Shown: positions 7,828-15,316 of the stretch, piece by piece
Position numbering within the stretch: the first letter of the stretch is position 1
Layout of the letters: every line of letters begins with the position of its first letter
Origin: Mucilaginibacter sp.
GTDB lineage: Bacteria; Bacteroidota; Bacteroidia; Sphingobacteriales; Sphingobacteriaceae
Length of the DNA stretch: 64,000 nt
Reading direction: 5' to 3'
NCBI GenBank assembly: GCA_028288305.1
Contig: JAQBOA010000089.1
Location: 1-64,000, forward strand
Notes under the pieces: model-generated
The model's database searches: none
What the model was told of the DNA's origin: nothing
What the model saw: the letters and a program-made list of their open reading frames with translations, nothing else
Made by a program: the position numbers and the translations under genes

Positions 7828-8347
7828 TGATATGACAAGTGATTCCGATAGCAATCGGGACGGCGGTGTAGTAATCACCAAAATGAACGACCTGCTCAAT
7901 TGGGCACGTTTGTCATCTTTATGGCCTTTAAGTTTTGGTATTGCTTGCTGCGCCATTGAATTTATGGGTGCCTTTGCATCCACCTATGATCTTGACCGCT
8001 ATGGGGTATTCCCCCGGCCATCTGCACGGCAGGCTGATGTACTTATTATTGCAGGTACCGTAACCTTTAAAATGGCCGAACGCATAAAACGCCTATATGA
8101 GCAAATGCCCGAACCAAAATACGTCATCTCCATGGGCTCATGCTCTAACTGCGGCGGACCCTACTGGCAACATGGTTACCATGTGGTAAAAGGTGTTGAC
8201 CGCGTAATACCTGTTGATATTTATGTACAAGGCTGCCCACCGCGTCCCGAAGCTTTGATTGGGGCTATTTTGGAGTTGCAGAAAAAAATTGAAGGGGAGC
8301 GATTGATTGGAGACCGAAAGTCAGAAAAATCCAAAGTCATCTCTTAA
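7820..8347 (+). CDS. nuoB: NADH-quinone oxidoreductase subunit B
   Basis: NuoB is the 175-residue complex I subunit that carries the N2 iron-sulfur cluster. The cluster cysteines are all visible: Cys43-Cys44 ([10 protein letters not shown]), Cys108 (GSCSNC) and Cys139 ([10 protein letters not shown]). It overlaps nuoA by 8 bp, so the two are co-translated. The last residues (about 160-175, [17 protein letters not shown]) fall outside the conserved fold. They are coded by DNA resembling the AGTCCGAAAGTCC intergenic repeat family, so the gene seems to have read through into, or been cut by, a repeat. The operon stops here, whereas in many relatives nuoC follows. Confidence 0.96.
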   Translation: MNSDMTSDSDSNRDGGVVITKMNDLLNWARLSSLWPLSFGIACCAIEFMGAFASTYDLDRYGVFPRPSARQADVLIIAGTVTFKMAERIKRLYEQMPEPKYVISMGSCSNCGGPYWQHGYHVVKGVDRVIPVDIYVQGCPPRPEALIGAILELQKKIEGERLIGDRKSEKSKVIS

Positions 8348-8351
8348 ACTA

Positions 8352-8445
8352 ATGTCCTTTCGAACGATAGTGAGAAATCTTCAACAACATGCATAACGGA
8401 CTATTCAAGTTGTTAAGGTTTTCTCCTCGTACCTCGTTGTATGAC
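8352..8445. repeat. Degraded copy of the 90-bp TGTCATTTCGAC element (opposite orientation to 44188-44277)
   Basis: Read on the plus strand this stretch aligns along its whole length with the reverse complement of the perfect palindrome at 44188-44277. The outer arms match imperfectly (ATGTCCTTTCGAACG, TTTTCTCCTCGTACCTCG). The loop word GCATAACGGACTAT is identical. The arms no longer pair well, so this looks like a decaying copy. It lies in the gap between nuoB and the esterase, where the rest of a nuo operon might have been expected. Confidence 0.65.
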
Positions 8446-8538
8446 AAATTAAAAAGTCCTACTGATGTCAAAAGAAAATATCTTCTTTATAATAAATCAT
8501 GCTACATTTAAGCGCTAATCACAAACAAACTTAATAAA

Positions 8539-9441
8539 ATGAAAAGTTCAACGTTGTTAATTATAATCTGCCTTTCTGTCTTTTCGTTGAATGCCACCGC
8601 CCAATCCACCCCTAAAAAAGATATTTTCCCAGCCGGAACTGTTTTGGAAGAAAACATCCCCTACGCTAACGACACCCTTAAAAAGCACCTGCTGGATATT
8701 TACCTGCCGCCTGTTAAGAAATTAAGCTACCCTTTAATTGTATGGATACATGGAGGCGCCTGGATGCTGAATGATAAACATGCCGACATGGGTTATATGA
8801 CCAATACCCTAAAAGCATTTATGGATAATGGCTATGCTGTTGCTTCTATTGATTACAGGCACAGTACCACCGCCCCATTCCCAGCCCAGATACAGGATTG
8901 TAACCAGGCCATTGAATTTTTATTTGAAAACGGAGCGCAATATAATATAGATGCAAGCAGGATTGCTCTAATAGGCTTTTCGGCGGGCGGTCATTTGGCT
9001 TCATTGCTTGCTTTATCAAACAATAATAATGTTAAAGCCTTTTATCCTAATGGGAAAAAACCAAAATTTAAAATAAACCTGGTATTGGATTTTTATGGTC
9101 CATCGGATTTTTTATCGCTTAAAGATAATGACAGTAAAGATCCCCACAGCCCTGTATCGATATTGCTTGGCGCTACAGCCACAGACCGGCCTGATCTTGC
9201 AAAAAGAGCTAGTCCGATTACTTATGTAGATAAAAATGACCCTCCTTTTTTAATTGTACAGGGCGAAAAAGATGAATCGGTAAATCCGGACCAATCTATT
9301 TCATTAAGCGAGAAATTAAAAAAGGCTGGTGTAAAAAACGAATTGATTATTGTACCCGGCGCGCCACATTACGGACCTATGTTTGATCGGGAATATATCA
9401 GGAAAAGGGTAATTAATTTTTTGAATGAGTATATGCAATGA
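8539..9441 (+). CDS. Secreted alpha/beta-hydrolase (BD-FAE/esterase-lipase type)
   Basis: The 300-residue enzyme has a signal peptide (MKSSTLLIIICLSVFSLNATAQ). It has the esterase oxyanion-hole motif HGGAW (71-75), nucleophile Ser148 in GFSAGGH, an acid in GEKDESVNPDQ, and the catalytic His in PGAPHYGPM. These are the features of hormone-sensitive-lipase/feruloyl-esterase-like carboxylesterases. The likely location is the periplasm or cell surface, with an ester substrate such as acylated sugars. The 3' end overlaps a possible start of the next gene. A diverged second copy of its last 18 codons plus stop lies at 10542-10598, beyond the beta-lactamase-like gene. Confidence 0.9.
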   Translation: MKSSTLLIIICLSVFSLNATAQSTPKKDIFPAGTVLEENIPYANDTLKKHLLDIYLPPVKKLSYPLIVWIHGGAWMLNDKHADMGYMTNTLKAFMDNGYAVASIDYRHSTTAPFPAQIQDCNQAIEFLFENGAQYNIDASRIALIGFSAGGHLASLLALSNNNNVKAFYPNGKKPKFKINLVLDFYGPSDFLSLKDNDSKDPHSPVSILLGATATDRPDLAKRASPITYVDKNDPPFLIVQGEKDESVNPDQSISLSEKLKKAGVKNELIIVPGAPHYGPMFDREYIRKRVINFLNEYMQ

Positions 9442-9448
9442 TTACATA

Positions 9449-10465
9449 ATGGATAATCAAGCTAAGGAGCAGTTTACTTTTAAAAACATTATAGATAACA
9501 TTACTGATAAACTCATTGGGCTACCTGATCAGACGGAATTATCAATTGCTGTGATCAAAAACAAATCACTAAGTTATTTGGGGTTGTTAAATAATGAGAA
9601 CGCTATTAAACAGATAGATAATAAAAACTCCGCATTTGAAATTGGTTCAGTAACCAAAACTTTTACGGCCAACATACTTGCACAAATAGTAATTGAAGGA
9701 AAGGTAAAATTGGATGATCCAATTGAGCAATATATCCCTTTCCAGCTTAAAAACCGGCCTTCTATTACCCTGAAACACCTGGTAAGTCATACTTCAGGTT
9801 TGCCCAGGCTACCAGATAATTTCTTTTCCTATCCGGGTTATCTTGAAGAAAATCCGTACCTGAGCTACAATGAAGATCGGCTAATCACTTACCTGACACA
9901 AAATTTAAAACTCGAAAACTTACCTGGAGTACAATACAACTATTCAAATTTGGGTGCAGGACTGTTAAGTTATGTACTTTCTAAAATAGAAAACAAACGG
10001 TTCTCAGAAGTAGTAAGCCAAAGAATCTTTAAACCATTGAACATGCTGCATTCTGCCTTTAATAAAGATAAAATTAAAACTAATCTTGTTAAAGGAATTG
10101 ATAAGGATGGCAACTTTTCCCATTATTGGGATGGTGGCATTCTCAATGGCTGCCTGGGCATTATCTCTACAGCAGCTGATATGTCGAAATTTGCACTTGA
10201 CGCCTTAAATTCTGAAAATAAGGTTTCTCAATTGCAGATTCGTGAAATCGCTGCCATTCGTCCTGGAGTAATTATGACTATTGGTTGGGCTGGTTCAAGC
10301 GATGTGATTAAGCCAGCTGTTTATTGGCATAATGGAGGAACTGCAGGCTTTGCGGCATCCATGGCTTTTAATAGGCAGAAACAGACAGCAGTGGTTCTGC
10401 TATCTAATATCGAACCCAATAAATACAATGAGTTGATAGAACCGTTCGTAATTAAGCTATTGTAG
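9449..10465 (+). CDS. Serine hydrolase, class C beta-lactamase/D,D-peptidase family
   Basis: The 338-residue protein has the three motifs of the family: SxxK as GSVTK (Ser67, Lys70), YxN as YNYSN (about residue 167) and HNGGT near residue 293 in place of KTG. I chose the ATG at 9449 (MDNQAKEQFTF) over the one at 9425, which lies inside the esterase gene. No clear signal peptide is seen with this start. The substrate could be a beta-lactam, a D-amino acid peptide or an ester. It is probably co-transcribed with the esterase and inserted between that gene and a remnant of the same esterase 3' end. Confidence 0.88.
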   Translation: MDNQAKEQFTFKNIIDNITDKLIGLPDQTELSIAVIKNKSLSYLGLLNNENAIKQIDNKNSAFEIGSVTKTFTANILAQIVIEGKVKLDDPIEQYIPFQLKNRPSITLKHLVSHTSGLPRLPDNFFSYPGYLEENPYLSYNEDRLITYLTQNLKLENLPGVQYNYSNLGAGLLSYVLSKIENKRFSEVVSQRIFKPLNMLHSAFNKDKIKTNLVKGIDKDGNFSHYWDGGILNGCLGIISTAADMSKFALDALNSENKVSQLQIREIAAIRPGVIMTIGWAGSSDVIKPAVYWHNGGTAGFAASMAFNRQKQTAVVLLSNIEPNKYNELIEPFVIKLL

Positions 10466-10502
10466 TGCTTCAAAACTATCGTATCTATTAACTTTTGTAT
10501 TC

Positions 10503-10535
10503 TTTAAGTCTTCGTTAATCTCTTCTTTACAGCCT
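10503..10535 (-). pseudogene. Fragment duplicating the C-terminus of the low-affinity iron permease-like gene
   Basis: Read on the minus strand the bases code for a CKEEINEDLK-like string. This matches the end of the gene at 10989-11480 (AVKEEIDEDLEG) with a few changes; the DNA word CTTCGTNAATCTCTTCTTT is shared. Nothing else of the gene is recognisable here. It abuts the esterase remnant, so the spot records an older duplication or deletion. Confidence 0.55.
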
Positions 10536-10541
10536 ATATGT

Positions 10542-10598
10542 GATGCTGAATATATCAGAAAAAGGGTAATTAATTTATTAAATGGGTATAAGCAATGA
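10542..10598 (+). pseudogene. Remnant of a second esterase 3' end
   Basis: Nineteen codons including the stop align without gaps to 9385-9441, the end of the esterase. The protein strings are DREYIRKRVINFLNEYMQ and DAEYIRKRVINLLNGYKQ, so most codons are identical. No upstream part is left. Either the esterase was duplicated and deleted, or the beta-lactamase-like gene arrived between the two copies of a duplicated end. Confidence 0.7.
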
Positions 10599-10626
10599 TT
10601 AAAATAAAAAGCAATAATATATAAAT

Positions 10627-10791
10627 TTACACTGAAGAAATTAAATCATTTCTAAGATGCTTTGTTGGTTTAGCGGTTACTTCTAAAATATCATCATTAA
10701 GCTGTTTTAACTCCTTTTTTATATTATCAAAGTTAATAATTTGTAAGTGTTCGTCTTGTAATAACATTTGGTATTCTGTCTGATTTTTCAT
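10627..10791 (-). CDS. Small hypothetical protein, 54 residues
   Basis: An ATG at 10791 opens a 54-codon frame (starts MKNQTEYQMLLQDEHLQII, ends NDLISSV). The composition is charged and helical with no membrane segment. It fits a normal small protein more than random AT-rich sequence, but I see no family and no clear promoter. It lies in a 520-bp gap that otherwise holds decayed gene ends, so it could be noise or an accessory gene. Confidence 0.35.
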   Translation of the reverse strand: MKNQTEYQMLLQDEHLQIINFDNIKKELKQLNDDILEVTAKPTKHLRNDLISSV

Positions 10792-10988
10792 GCTGCAATT
10801 TTAATAATTAGTTGTAAGTTTTAAGAAACCAATTAAAACTATTACCAAAATATTACTGTCTTGCTGCCCTTATTGGCATTATCCTGCCCTTGTTTTTGTT
10901 ATTACCAACAAGTAATCTGTCATGTAAATTGAATAATACTGGTTGCTATTTAAATCCGTTATCTTTTAAATGAGTACATCCGGCGAGA

Positions 10989-11480
10989 TCATTTCTGATG
11001 CCCCTCTAAATCTTCGTCAATCTCTTCTTTAACAGCTTCAATAGCATCTTCAACCGAATGGCTCTGGGTATTTGACTGTGCTTTTTGTGTTAATTCCACC
11101 AGTGTTTTATAGTGCTCGTAAAGCGTTTTTAATTCGCTTTCGCTAAGGTCCTGTATATTTAAAAGCCGGTTACTGGCTCCTTTACTTGCTGCAATTAATT
11201 CATTTAACTTCAACTGAACAGCTATAGATTCTTTATTTTGTGATTTCTGGATCAAAAAAACCATCAAAAAAGTAATAATAGATGTCCCGGTATTAACAAT
11301 CAATAACCAAGTATTTGAATAATGAAAAATTGGGCCGGTTATACCCCAAATCAATATCAAACCAACAGCTGTAATAAAAACAGGTGAGCTGCCGCTATAT
11401 AATGTAATAGTATTGCTTACTTTTTCAAATCCTGATGCTTTATTTTCATCTTCTGTGTTCTTTTCATCTTCTGTGTTCAT
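10989..11480 (-). CDS. Low-affinity iron permease-family small membrane protein
   Basis: The 163-residue protein begins with a tandemly repeated acidic stretch (NTEDEKNTEDE). Two transmembrane helices follow (about 34-52, VFITAVGLILIWGITGPIF, and 58-77) and then QKSQNKESIAVQLKLNELIAA. This string is characteristic of bacterial proteins grouped with fungal low-affinity iron permease Fet4. The rest is a cytoplasmic helical tail. Transport by the bacterial members is not established, so membrane protein of unknown role is the safe reading. A copy of its C-terminal codons lies at 10503-10535. Confidence 0.7.
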   Translation of the reverse strand: MNTEDEKNTEDENKASGFEKVSNTITLYSGSSPVFITAVGLILIWGITGPIFHYSNTWLLIVNTGTSIITFLMVFLIQKSQNKESIAVQLKLNELIAASKGASNRLLNIQDLSESELKTLYEHYKTLVELTQKAQSNTQSHSVEDAIEAVKEEIDEDLEGHQK

Positions 11481-11667
11481 AGTGTTACTTGCTTTACAAC
11501 ATAAGCTTTAAATAGTAAAATTGTTTGGCATATGCTATGTAGATATAGAACAGAACACATTACAAAGCAAATGTGATCCTGTTAAACATCCCAAACAACT
11601 TATAGATAATAATCTTGTCCCAACTCAAATTAAAGCCGTAACTTGGCATAACAATTAAAAGACGATA

Positions 11668-11814
11668 ATGATTGAATTATTAAATGCCGAATCTAACGGC
11701 AATTACTTCAAAGATATTTTTAATTGGTGGGATATTACCGAAATAATTGCTTTTCTTTCTCTTATAATTTACTTAATAAAAAGAAAACATAAAAAAAAAG
11801 GTAAATATATTTAG
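11668..11814 (+). CDS. Small single-helix membrane peptide, 48 residues, hypothetical
   Basis: The frame from the ATG at 11668 codes 48 residues. It has one hydrophobic helix (ITEIIAFLSLIIYLI) followed by a strongly basic tail (KRKHKKKGKYI), a positive-inside signature of small bitopic proteins. No family is recognised and there is no close promoter match. It lies in the 570-bp gap between the iron permease-like gene and the fasciclin gene, where I otherwise see only AT-rich sequence. Confidence 0.35.
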   Translation: MIELLNAESNGNYFKDIFNWWDITEIIAFLSLIIYLIKRKHKKKGKYI

Positions 11815-12050
11815 TCCCAGATTGTATATAGTTACAAACCTGAGATACTAATAGCCAAGCTCCGGATAGACTTGGATTATGTATGAACAAATTTCTTATC
11901 GCAACAATCATGCATAGGCAAATGAGATATATACCTTAAACTATATCATTTAGCGATCAAGCTTATATTAATATTATATAGTATATCCAGATATTTATTT
12001 TGTGACCTTCTATAGTTATTTGTTCTACAGAAGGTCGCAAAAAGAAAAAA

Positions 12051-12593
12051 TTATTTTGCCAAAACAGCATTAACACCATTCACAACTCCATTTGTACCTA
12101 TCATATCAAAGGATATAACTTGCGCCTTATTTCCCTGGCTATCTGTTAGCTCAAGGTTTTTCTTTGCATTTACAGACAAGGTAAGTGTTTGGCCGTCCAT
12201 TGTTTTTAATGTTGGAGTTCCGGACGATAAAGTTTTAATAATAGCAGCTTTATCATATCTACCGCTTACTATATGCCCTTTCAAAATAGTAGCAAATTTT
12301 GCAGGATCCTGCATTAAGCTATCCAACTTACCGGATGATAAATTACTAAATGCGGTATTATTAGGAGCAAATATAGTATAAGGACCTGCTCCCTTTAAAG
12401 TACTTCCCAGGTTTGCCGACCTGATGGCCAAAGCAAATGCCTCGTAATCAGGATTGGCAGAAACCGTGGCAACTACATCACCACTTCCGGCAGCAGCAGT
12501 TGCAGGTGCTGCAGTAGTAGTTTGTGCGAATAAATTATTTGATGTTAATCCTATAGCTAGTACAGCTATTACCGTTAAAAACACTTTTCTCAT
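12051..12593 (-). CDS. Secreted fasciclin (FAS1) domain protein
   Basis: The 180-residue protein has a signal peptide (MRKVFLTVIAVLAIGLTSNNLFAQ), a short Ala/Thr linker and a single FAS1 domain. FAS1 features seen are YEAFALAIRSANLGSTLKGAGPYTIFAPNNTAF (first conserved block) and ILKGHIVSGRYDKAAI, with GTNGVVNGVNAVL at the end (second conserved block). FAS1 domains mediate adhesion or carbohydrate/protein binding outside the cell. A second fasciclin gene, less similar, is at 23970. It appears to be monocistronic. Confidence 0.93.
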   Translation of the reverse strand: MRKVFLTVIAVLAIGLTSNNLFAQTTTAAPATAAAGSGDVVATVSANPDYEAFALAIRSANLGSTLKGAGPYTIFAPNNTAFSNLSSGKLDSLMQDPAKFATILKGHIVSGRYDKAAIIKTLSSGTPTLKTMDGQTLTLSVNAKKNLELTDSQGNKAQVISFDMIGTNGVVNGVNAVLAK

Positions 12594-12781
12594 TACAAAT
12601 TTGTTTAATGTTTATAAAATTTAATTAATAAGTATGCTTTTCTCTATAAACTTGCTGCTAAATTAATTTGTTTGAATTTTAACCATTAATTACGCAAATG
12701 GTTTTGAAGGAAATAAAATTATCACTTAAACTATTTATTGTAGAGAATAGTGTGTAAAAAATTGGTGACATAGTGGGAATA

Positions 12782-12817
12782 TGCAGACCTGCAGATGTGG
12801 AAATGTGCAGATGTAGA
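12782..12817. repeat. Single arm of the GTGCAGATG word repeat
   Basis: The stretch reads as near-tandem GCAGATGTG words (CAGACCTGCAGATGTGG, AATGTGCAGATGTAG). The same word builds the larger element at 15141-15316. No inverted partner is nearby. It sits just after the stop codon of the PIN toxin gene, on the downstream side. Confidence 0.6.
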
Positions 12818-12828
12818 ATTATTATAAT

Positions 12829-13254
12829 TTATTGCTTTAAGTAGTTCTGTTTTTCAAGTAATACCTGGAATTCGACTATAGTTAAAACGGGAATATTAGG
12901 AAAATCAATATTTTTCAAGATATTAAAATGGCTGTCATTTGTAATGATAAAATCTGCATTGGCTGCAAATGCACAGTCAACAAATTTATTATCATCCTCA
13001 TCGGCTTTAATTAAGTTTAGATTGTAATAAACTATCATTTGGGCAGCAGTTGAAAGCTCTGCTAGCGCCCGAATTACATTGTTAGCTACCGAAGGATTCC
13101 AGTGTAAAGCCAATTGCTCTTCATATTCGGTGAGAATATCATGGGTGAAGGCTATTCTTATTTTTTTGTCAAGAATAAGCTGGTATAGCCAGTGGTATTT
13201 TGACTTTGAGGATATAGAAATCAAAAGCACATTAGTATCAATAATAACTAACAC
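12829..13254 (-). CDS. PIN-domain toxin, putative toxin-antitoxin ribonuclease
   Basis: The 141-residue PIN-fold protein starts MLVIIDTNVLLISISSKS. Acidic residues expected to bind the metal are Asp6, Glu43/Glu46 (ILTEYEEQL), Asp88/Asp93 (DEDDNKFVDCA) and Asp107 (FIITNDSHF). The arrangement matches the PIN_3 family annotated as the toxin component of a putative toxin-antitoxin system. It would cleave RNA when free of its partner. The partner gene lies 5 bp upstream on the same strand, so the order is antitoxin then toxin. The target RNA is unknown. Confidence 0.85.
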   Translation of the reverse strand: MLVIIDTNVLLISISSKSKYHWLYQLILDKKIRIAFTHDILTEYEEQLALHWNPSVANNVIRALAELSTAAQMIVYYNLNLIKADEDDNKFVDCAFAANADFIITNDSHFNILKNIDFPNIPVLTIVEFQVLLEKQNYLKQ

Positions 13255-13259
13255 GATGC

Positions 13260-13472
13260 TTATGATTTTTCATTAAGCCACTTTTCCATATCCTGATCAC
13301 TTAAGCCTCTCTCATTCCAAATAGCATCGGCTTGTGCAATAGCTTTTTCTGCATAAAACCTGGCTAACACATCCTTTAACTCGATTAGTTCTTTTTCAGA
13401 AAGATTGGTGCTGAATAATTTCATCAACTCTATCTGAACATTACTTAATGGATAATTTAATACGCTCATCAC
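13260..13472 (-). CDS. Antitoxin of the PIN-domain pair
   Basis: The 70-residue helical protein has SEKELIELKDVLARFYAEKAIAQADAIWNERGLSDQDMEKWL, a pattern seen in small proteins paired with PIN_3 toxins. There the C-terminal helices wrap the toxin. No ribbon-helix-helix is evident, so autoregulation is uncertain. It is 5 bp upstream of the toxin and surely co-transcribed. The start may be either of the two adjacent ATGs (13472 or 13469). Confidence 0.75.
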   Translation of the reverse strand: MMSVLNYPLSNVQIELMKLFSTNLSEKELIELKDVLARFYAEKAIAQADAIWNERGLSDQDMEKWLNEKS

Positions 13473-13512
13473 AAATTAATTTATACGAATTTACACAAAA
13501 AGACAGTAAATT

Positions 13513-13550
13513 AAAAGTCTCCCCTACAGGGGGAATTCTAGAGAGGGCCT
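13513..13550. repeat. Partial copy of the AGTCTCCCC repeat family
   Basis: AAAAGTCTCCCCTACAGG, then GGGAATTCTAGAGAGGGCCT, matches the first half of the elements at 20608-20675 and inside alaS (46153-46216, reverse strand). The stem CCCCTACAGGGGG is intact. It lies between icd and the antitoxin gene. Confidence 0.6.
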
Positions 13551-13602
13551 GAATTAAAAGATTTGACTTTTAAAAACATTAAATTTAATCTATATCATAA
13601 CT

Positions 13603-13633
13603 AAGACTTAGAACTAAAGACTTCAGACTTAAT
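13603..13633. repeat. Arm of the AAGACTTAGAACT word repeat
   Basis: AAGACTTAGAACTAAAGAC followed by TTCAGACTTAA is the same word set as the element at 54599-54757. It lies directly against the icd stop codon. Confidence 0.55.
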
Positions 13634-13636
13634 AAT

Positions 13637-15097
13637 CTACTGCCCCTGTGCCAATGTATATCCTATCTTATCCCCAAACTTCATCAAAAATTCAACCGAA
13701 CATACCTTTGCATCTTCCGAAAAATCAGCGGCAATATGTAAGAGTTCCTTCTGAGTAACAGTTTTGCCTTCTTTTTTTTCAAAACGCACGCGATATTCAT
13801 TAACCAGCTCAGTATAAATTGAACCCGTTGGCCAAACTTGTGTGCCACGGTTTGAGATCATTATCAGGTTGAAATTATCGGTCAGTCTTTTCTTAGCCAA
13901 TTCGGCAAGTTCGTTTGGCTGCAAATCACCAGCTTCTACAAAAACATCCACGCCTACCATCTCTTCTTTTATTCCTTTGGTAACCGTTAGTTTATTTTTT
14001 GATAGCTGTTGCTGAAGCCCTACTTTAATATCCTGGTTTTCCTTTCCAATAACACCGCCATCAGAAGGAACTTTGCCTAAATTTGCGATAATTGCATTGG
14101 CAAAACCATTTGTAGTGGCGGCAGGAATCGATTTGTTGCCAAAATCGCCGGTATGTATACCTCTTTCCAAAGTATAAAGCAATGCATTCTCAATTTGAGC
14201 AGCATTTTCAGTAAAGCCTAAATAACGAAGCATTAAAATACCCGATAGCAACAAAGCAGTAGGATTTGCTAATCCCTTACCGGCGATATCAGGAGCTGTG
14301 CCATGAACAGCTTCAAAAATAGAAATGTTATCACCGATATTAGCTGATGGAGCGAAACCTAGTCCGCCCACTAAGCCGGCGCAAAGATCAGATACAATGT
14401 CACCCTGTAAATTAGTTAATACTATCGCCTCAAAATTTTCGGGATGAGTTACCAGTTTCATGCAAAGATCATCCACAATAATGTCGGAAGATTGAATATC
14501 AGGATATTCTTTAGCTATCTCCTGGAAAGTTTCCAGGAAAAGGCCGTCAGTAAGCTTCATAATATTTGCTTTGTGACCGCAGGCTAATTTAGTATAGCCC
14601 TTGCGGCGGGCCATTTCAAAAGCATAACGTATAACTTGTGCCGAACCCGGTCGTGTAATAATGCGGCGTCCTACTGCTACGTCATAAGTTAACAGATGTT
14701 CAATACCACCATAAGTGTCTTCTATATTTTCACGTATTATGGTAAGATTGATTGGAATTCCGGCTTTGGAGAAAACAGTTTCAACACCGTTTAATGTCCT
14801 GAAATCTCGCTGGTTAGCATAAGTGTTCCAAACTTTGCGGGCAGTAACATTTATACTTTTAACGCCCTTACCTTTGGGTGTTTCCATCGGGCCCTTAAAC
14901 AGGATACCCAGTTTTTCAATAGTTTCCTTAGCGGCAGGTGTCATACCTGTAGAATAGCCTGCATCAAAATAGGATTTTCCCATTTCTACAAACTCATATT
15001 CAAGCTGCACATTATTAGCTTCAAAAATCCGCAGAACAGCCTGCATTATCTCGGGGCCTATACCATCCCCATTTGCTACTGCTATTTTTGTCTTCAT
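13637..15097 (-). CDS. icd: Isocitrate dehydrogenase (NADP-type, alpha-proteobacterial/Thermus-like long form)
   Basis: The 486-residue decarboxylating dehydrogenase of the TCA cycle makes 2-oxoglutarate. Features are NGDGIGPEI near the N-terminus, RENIEDTYGGIEH (substrate binding), the metal/substrate block in DIIVDDLCMKLV and TNLQGDIVSDLCAGLVGGLG, and EAVHGTAPDIAGKGLANP for the cofactor. A C-terminal extra domain of about 150 residues (from about 330) is typical of this longer subtype. I start at the ATG at 15097 (MKTKIAVANGDG). The ATG ten codons upstream overlaps the predicted promoter box at 15125-15132. It is monocistronic. Confidence 0.93.
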   Translation of the reverse strand: MKTKIAVANGDGIGPEIMQAVLRIFEANNVQLEYEFVEMGKSYFDAGYSTGMTPAAKETIEKLGILFKGPMETPKGKGVKSINVTARKVWNTYANQRDFRTLNGVETVFSKAGIPINLTIIRENIEDTYGGIEHLLTYDVAVGRRIITRPGSAQVIRYAFEMARRKGYTKLACGHKANIMKLTDGLFLETFQEIAKEYPDIQSSDIIVDDLCMKLVTHPENFEAIVLTNLQGDIVSDLCAGLVGGLGFAPSANIGDNISIFEAVHGTAPDIAGKGLANPTALLLSGILMLRYLGFTENAAQIENALLYTLERGIHTGDFGNKSIPAATTNGFANAIIANLGKVPSDGGVIGKENQDIKVGLQQQLSKNKLTVTKGIKEEMVGVDVFVEAGDLQPNELAELAKKRLTDNFNLIMISNRGTQVWPTGSIYTELVNEYRVRFEKKEGKTVTQKELLHIAADFSEDAKVCSVEFLMKFGDKIGYTLAQGQ

Positions 15098-15124
15098 TAA
15101 AAGAACATTTTGGTAAATATGCCG

Positions 15125-15132
15125 CAAATATA
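15125..15132 (-). promoter_or_regulatory. TAnnTTTG promoter box of icd
   Basis: On the minus strand the bases read TATATTTG, an exact match to the Bacteroidota -7 element, ending 27 nt before the chosen icd ATG. The alternative upstream start codon would lie within the box, which supports the shorter protein. Confidence 0.5.
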
Positions 15133-15140
15133 GATATTAT

Positions 15141-15316
15141 TGAGATGTGCTGATGGAGAAATGTGCAGATGAGAAGATGTGCAGATGTTAGAATAACTGA
15201 TTTAAGAATACACAATTATAATTTGCACATCTGTAATCTGCACATTTGCACATCAAAAAAATCTGTACATCAAAAAAATTTGCACATTTGCACATTAACA
15301 CATCTGCACATTTGTA
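15141..15316. repeat. Large word-type inverted repeat, GTGCAGATG family, between icd and purK
   Basis: The left part (15141-15195) repeats GATGTGCAGATG with variants. The right part (15220-15316) repeats the reverse words CATCTGCACATTTGCACA many times. The two halves can pair. The gap of about 220 bp between the divergent icd and purK genes is filled by it, so promoters of both genes must sit at its edges or in it. A single arm occurs at 12782-12817. Word lengths vary and no constant spacer is present, so it is not a CRISPR array. Confidence 0.75.

Noticed and set aside
15141-15316. CRISPR-like array
   Set aside because: Short repeated words occur, but their length and spacing vary, both orientations are mixed, and there are no unique spacers or cas genes.
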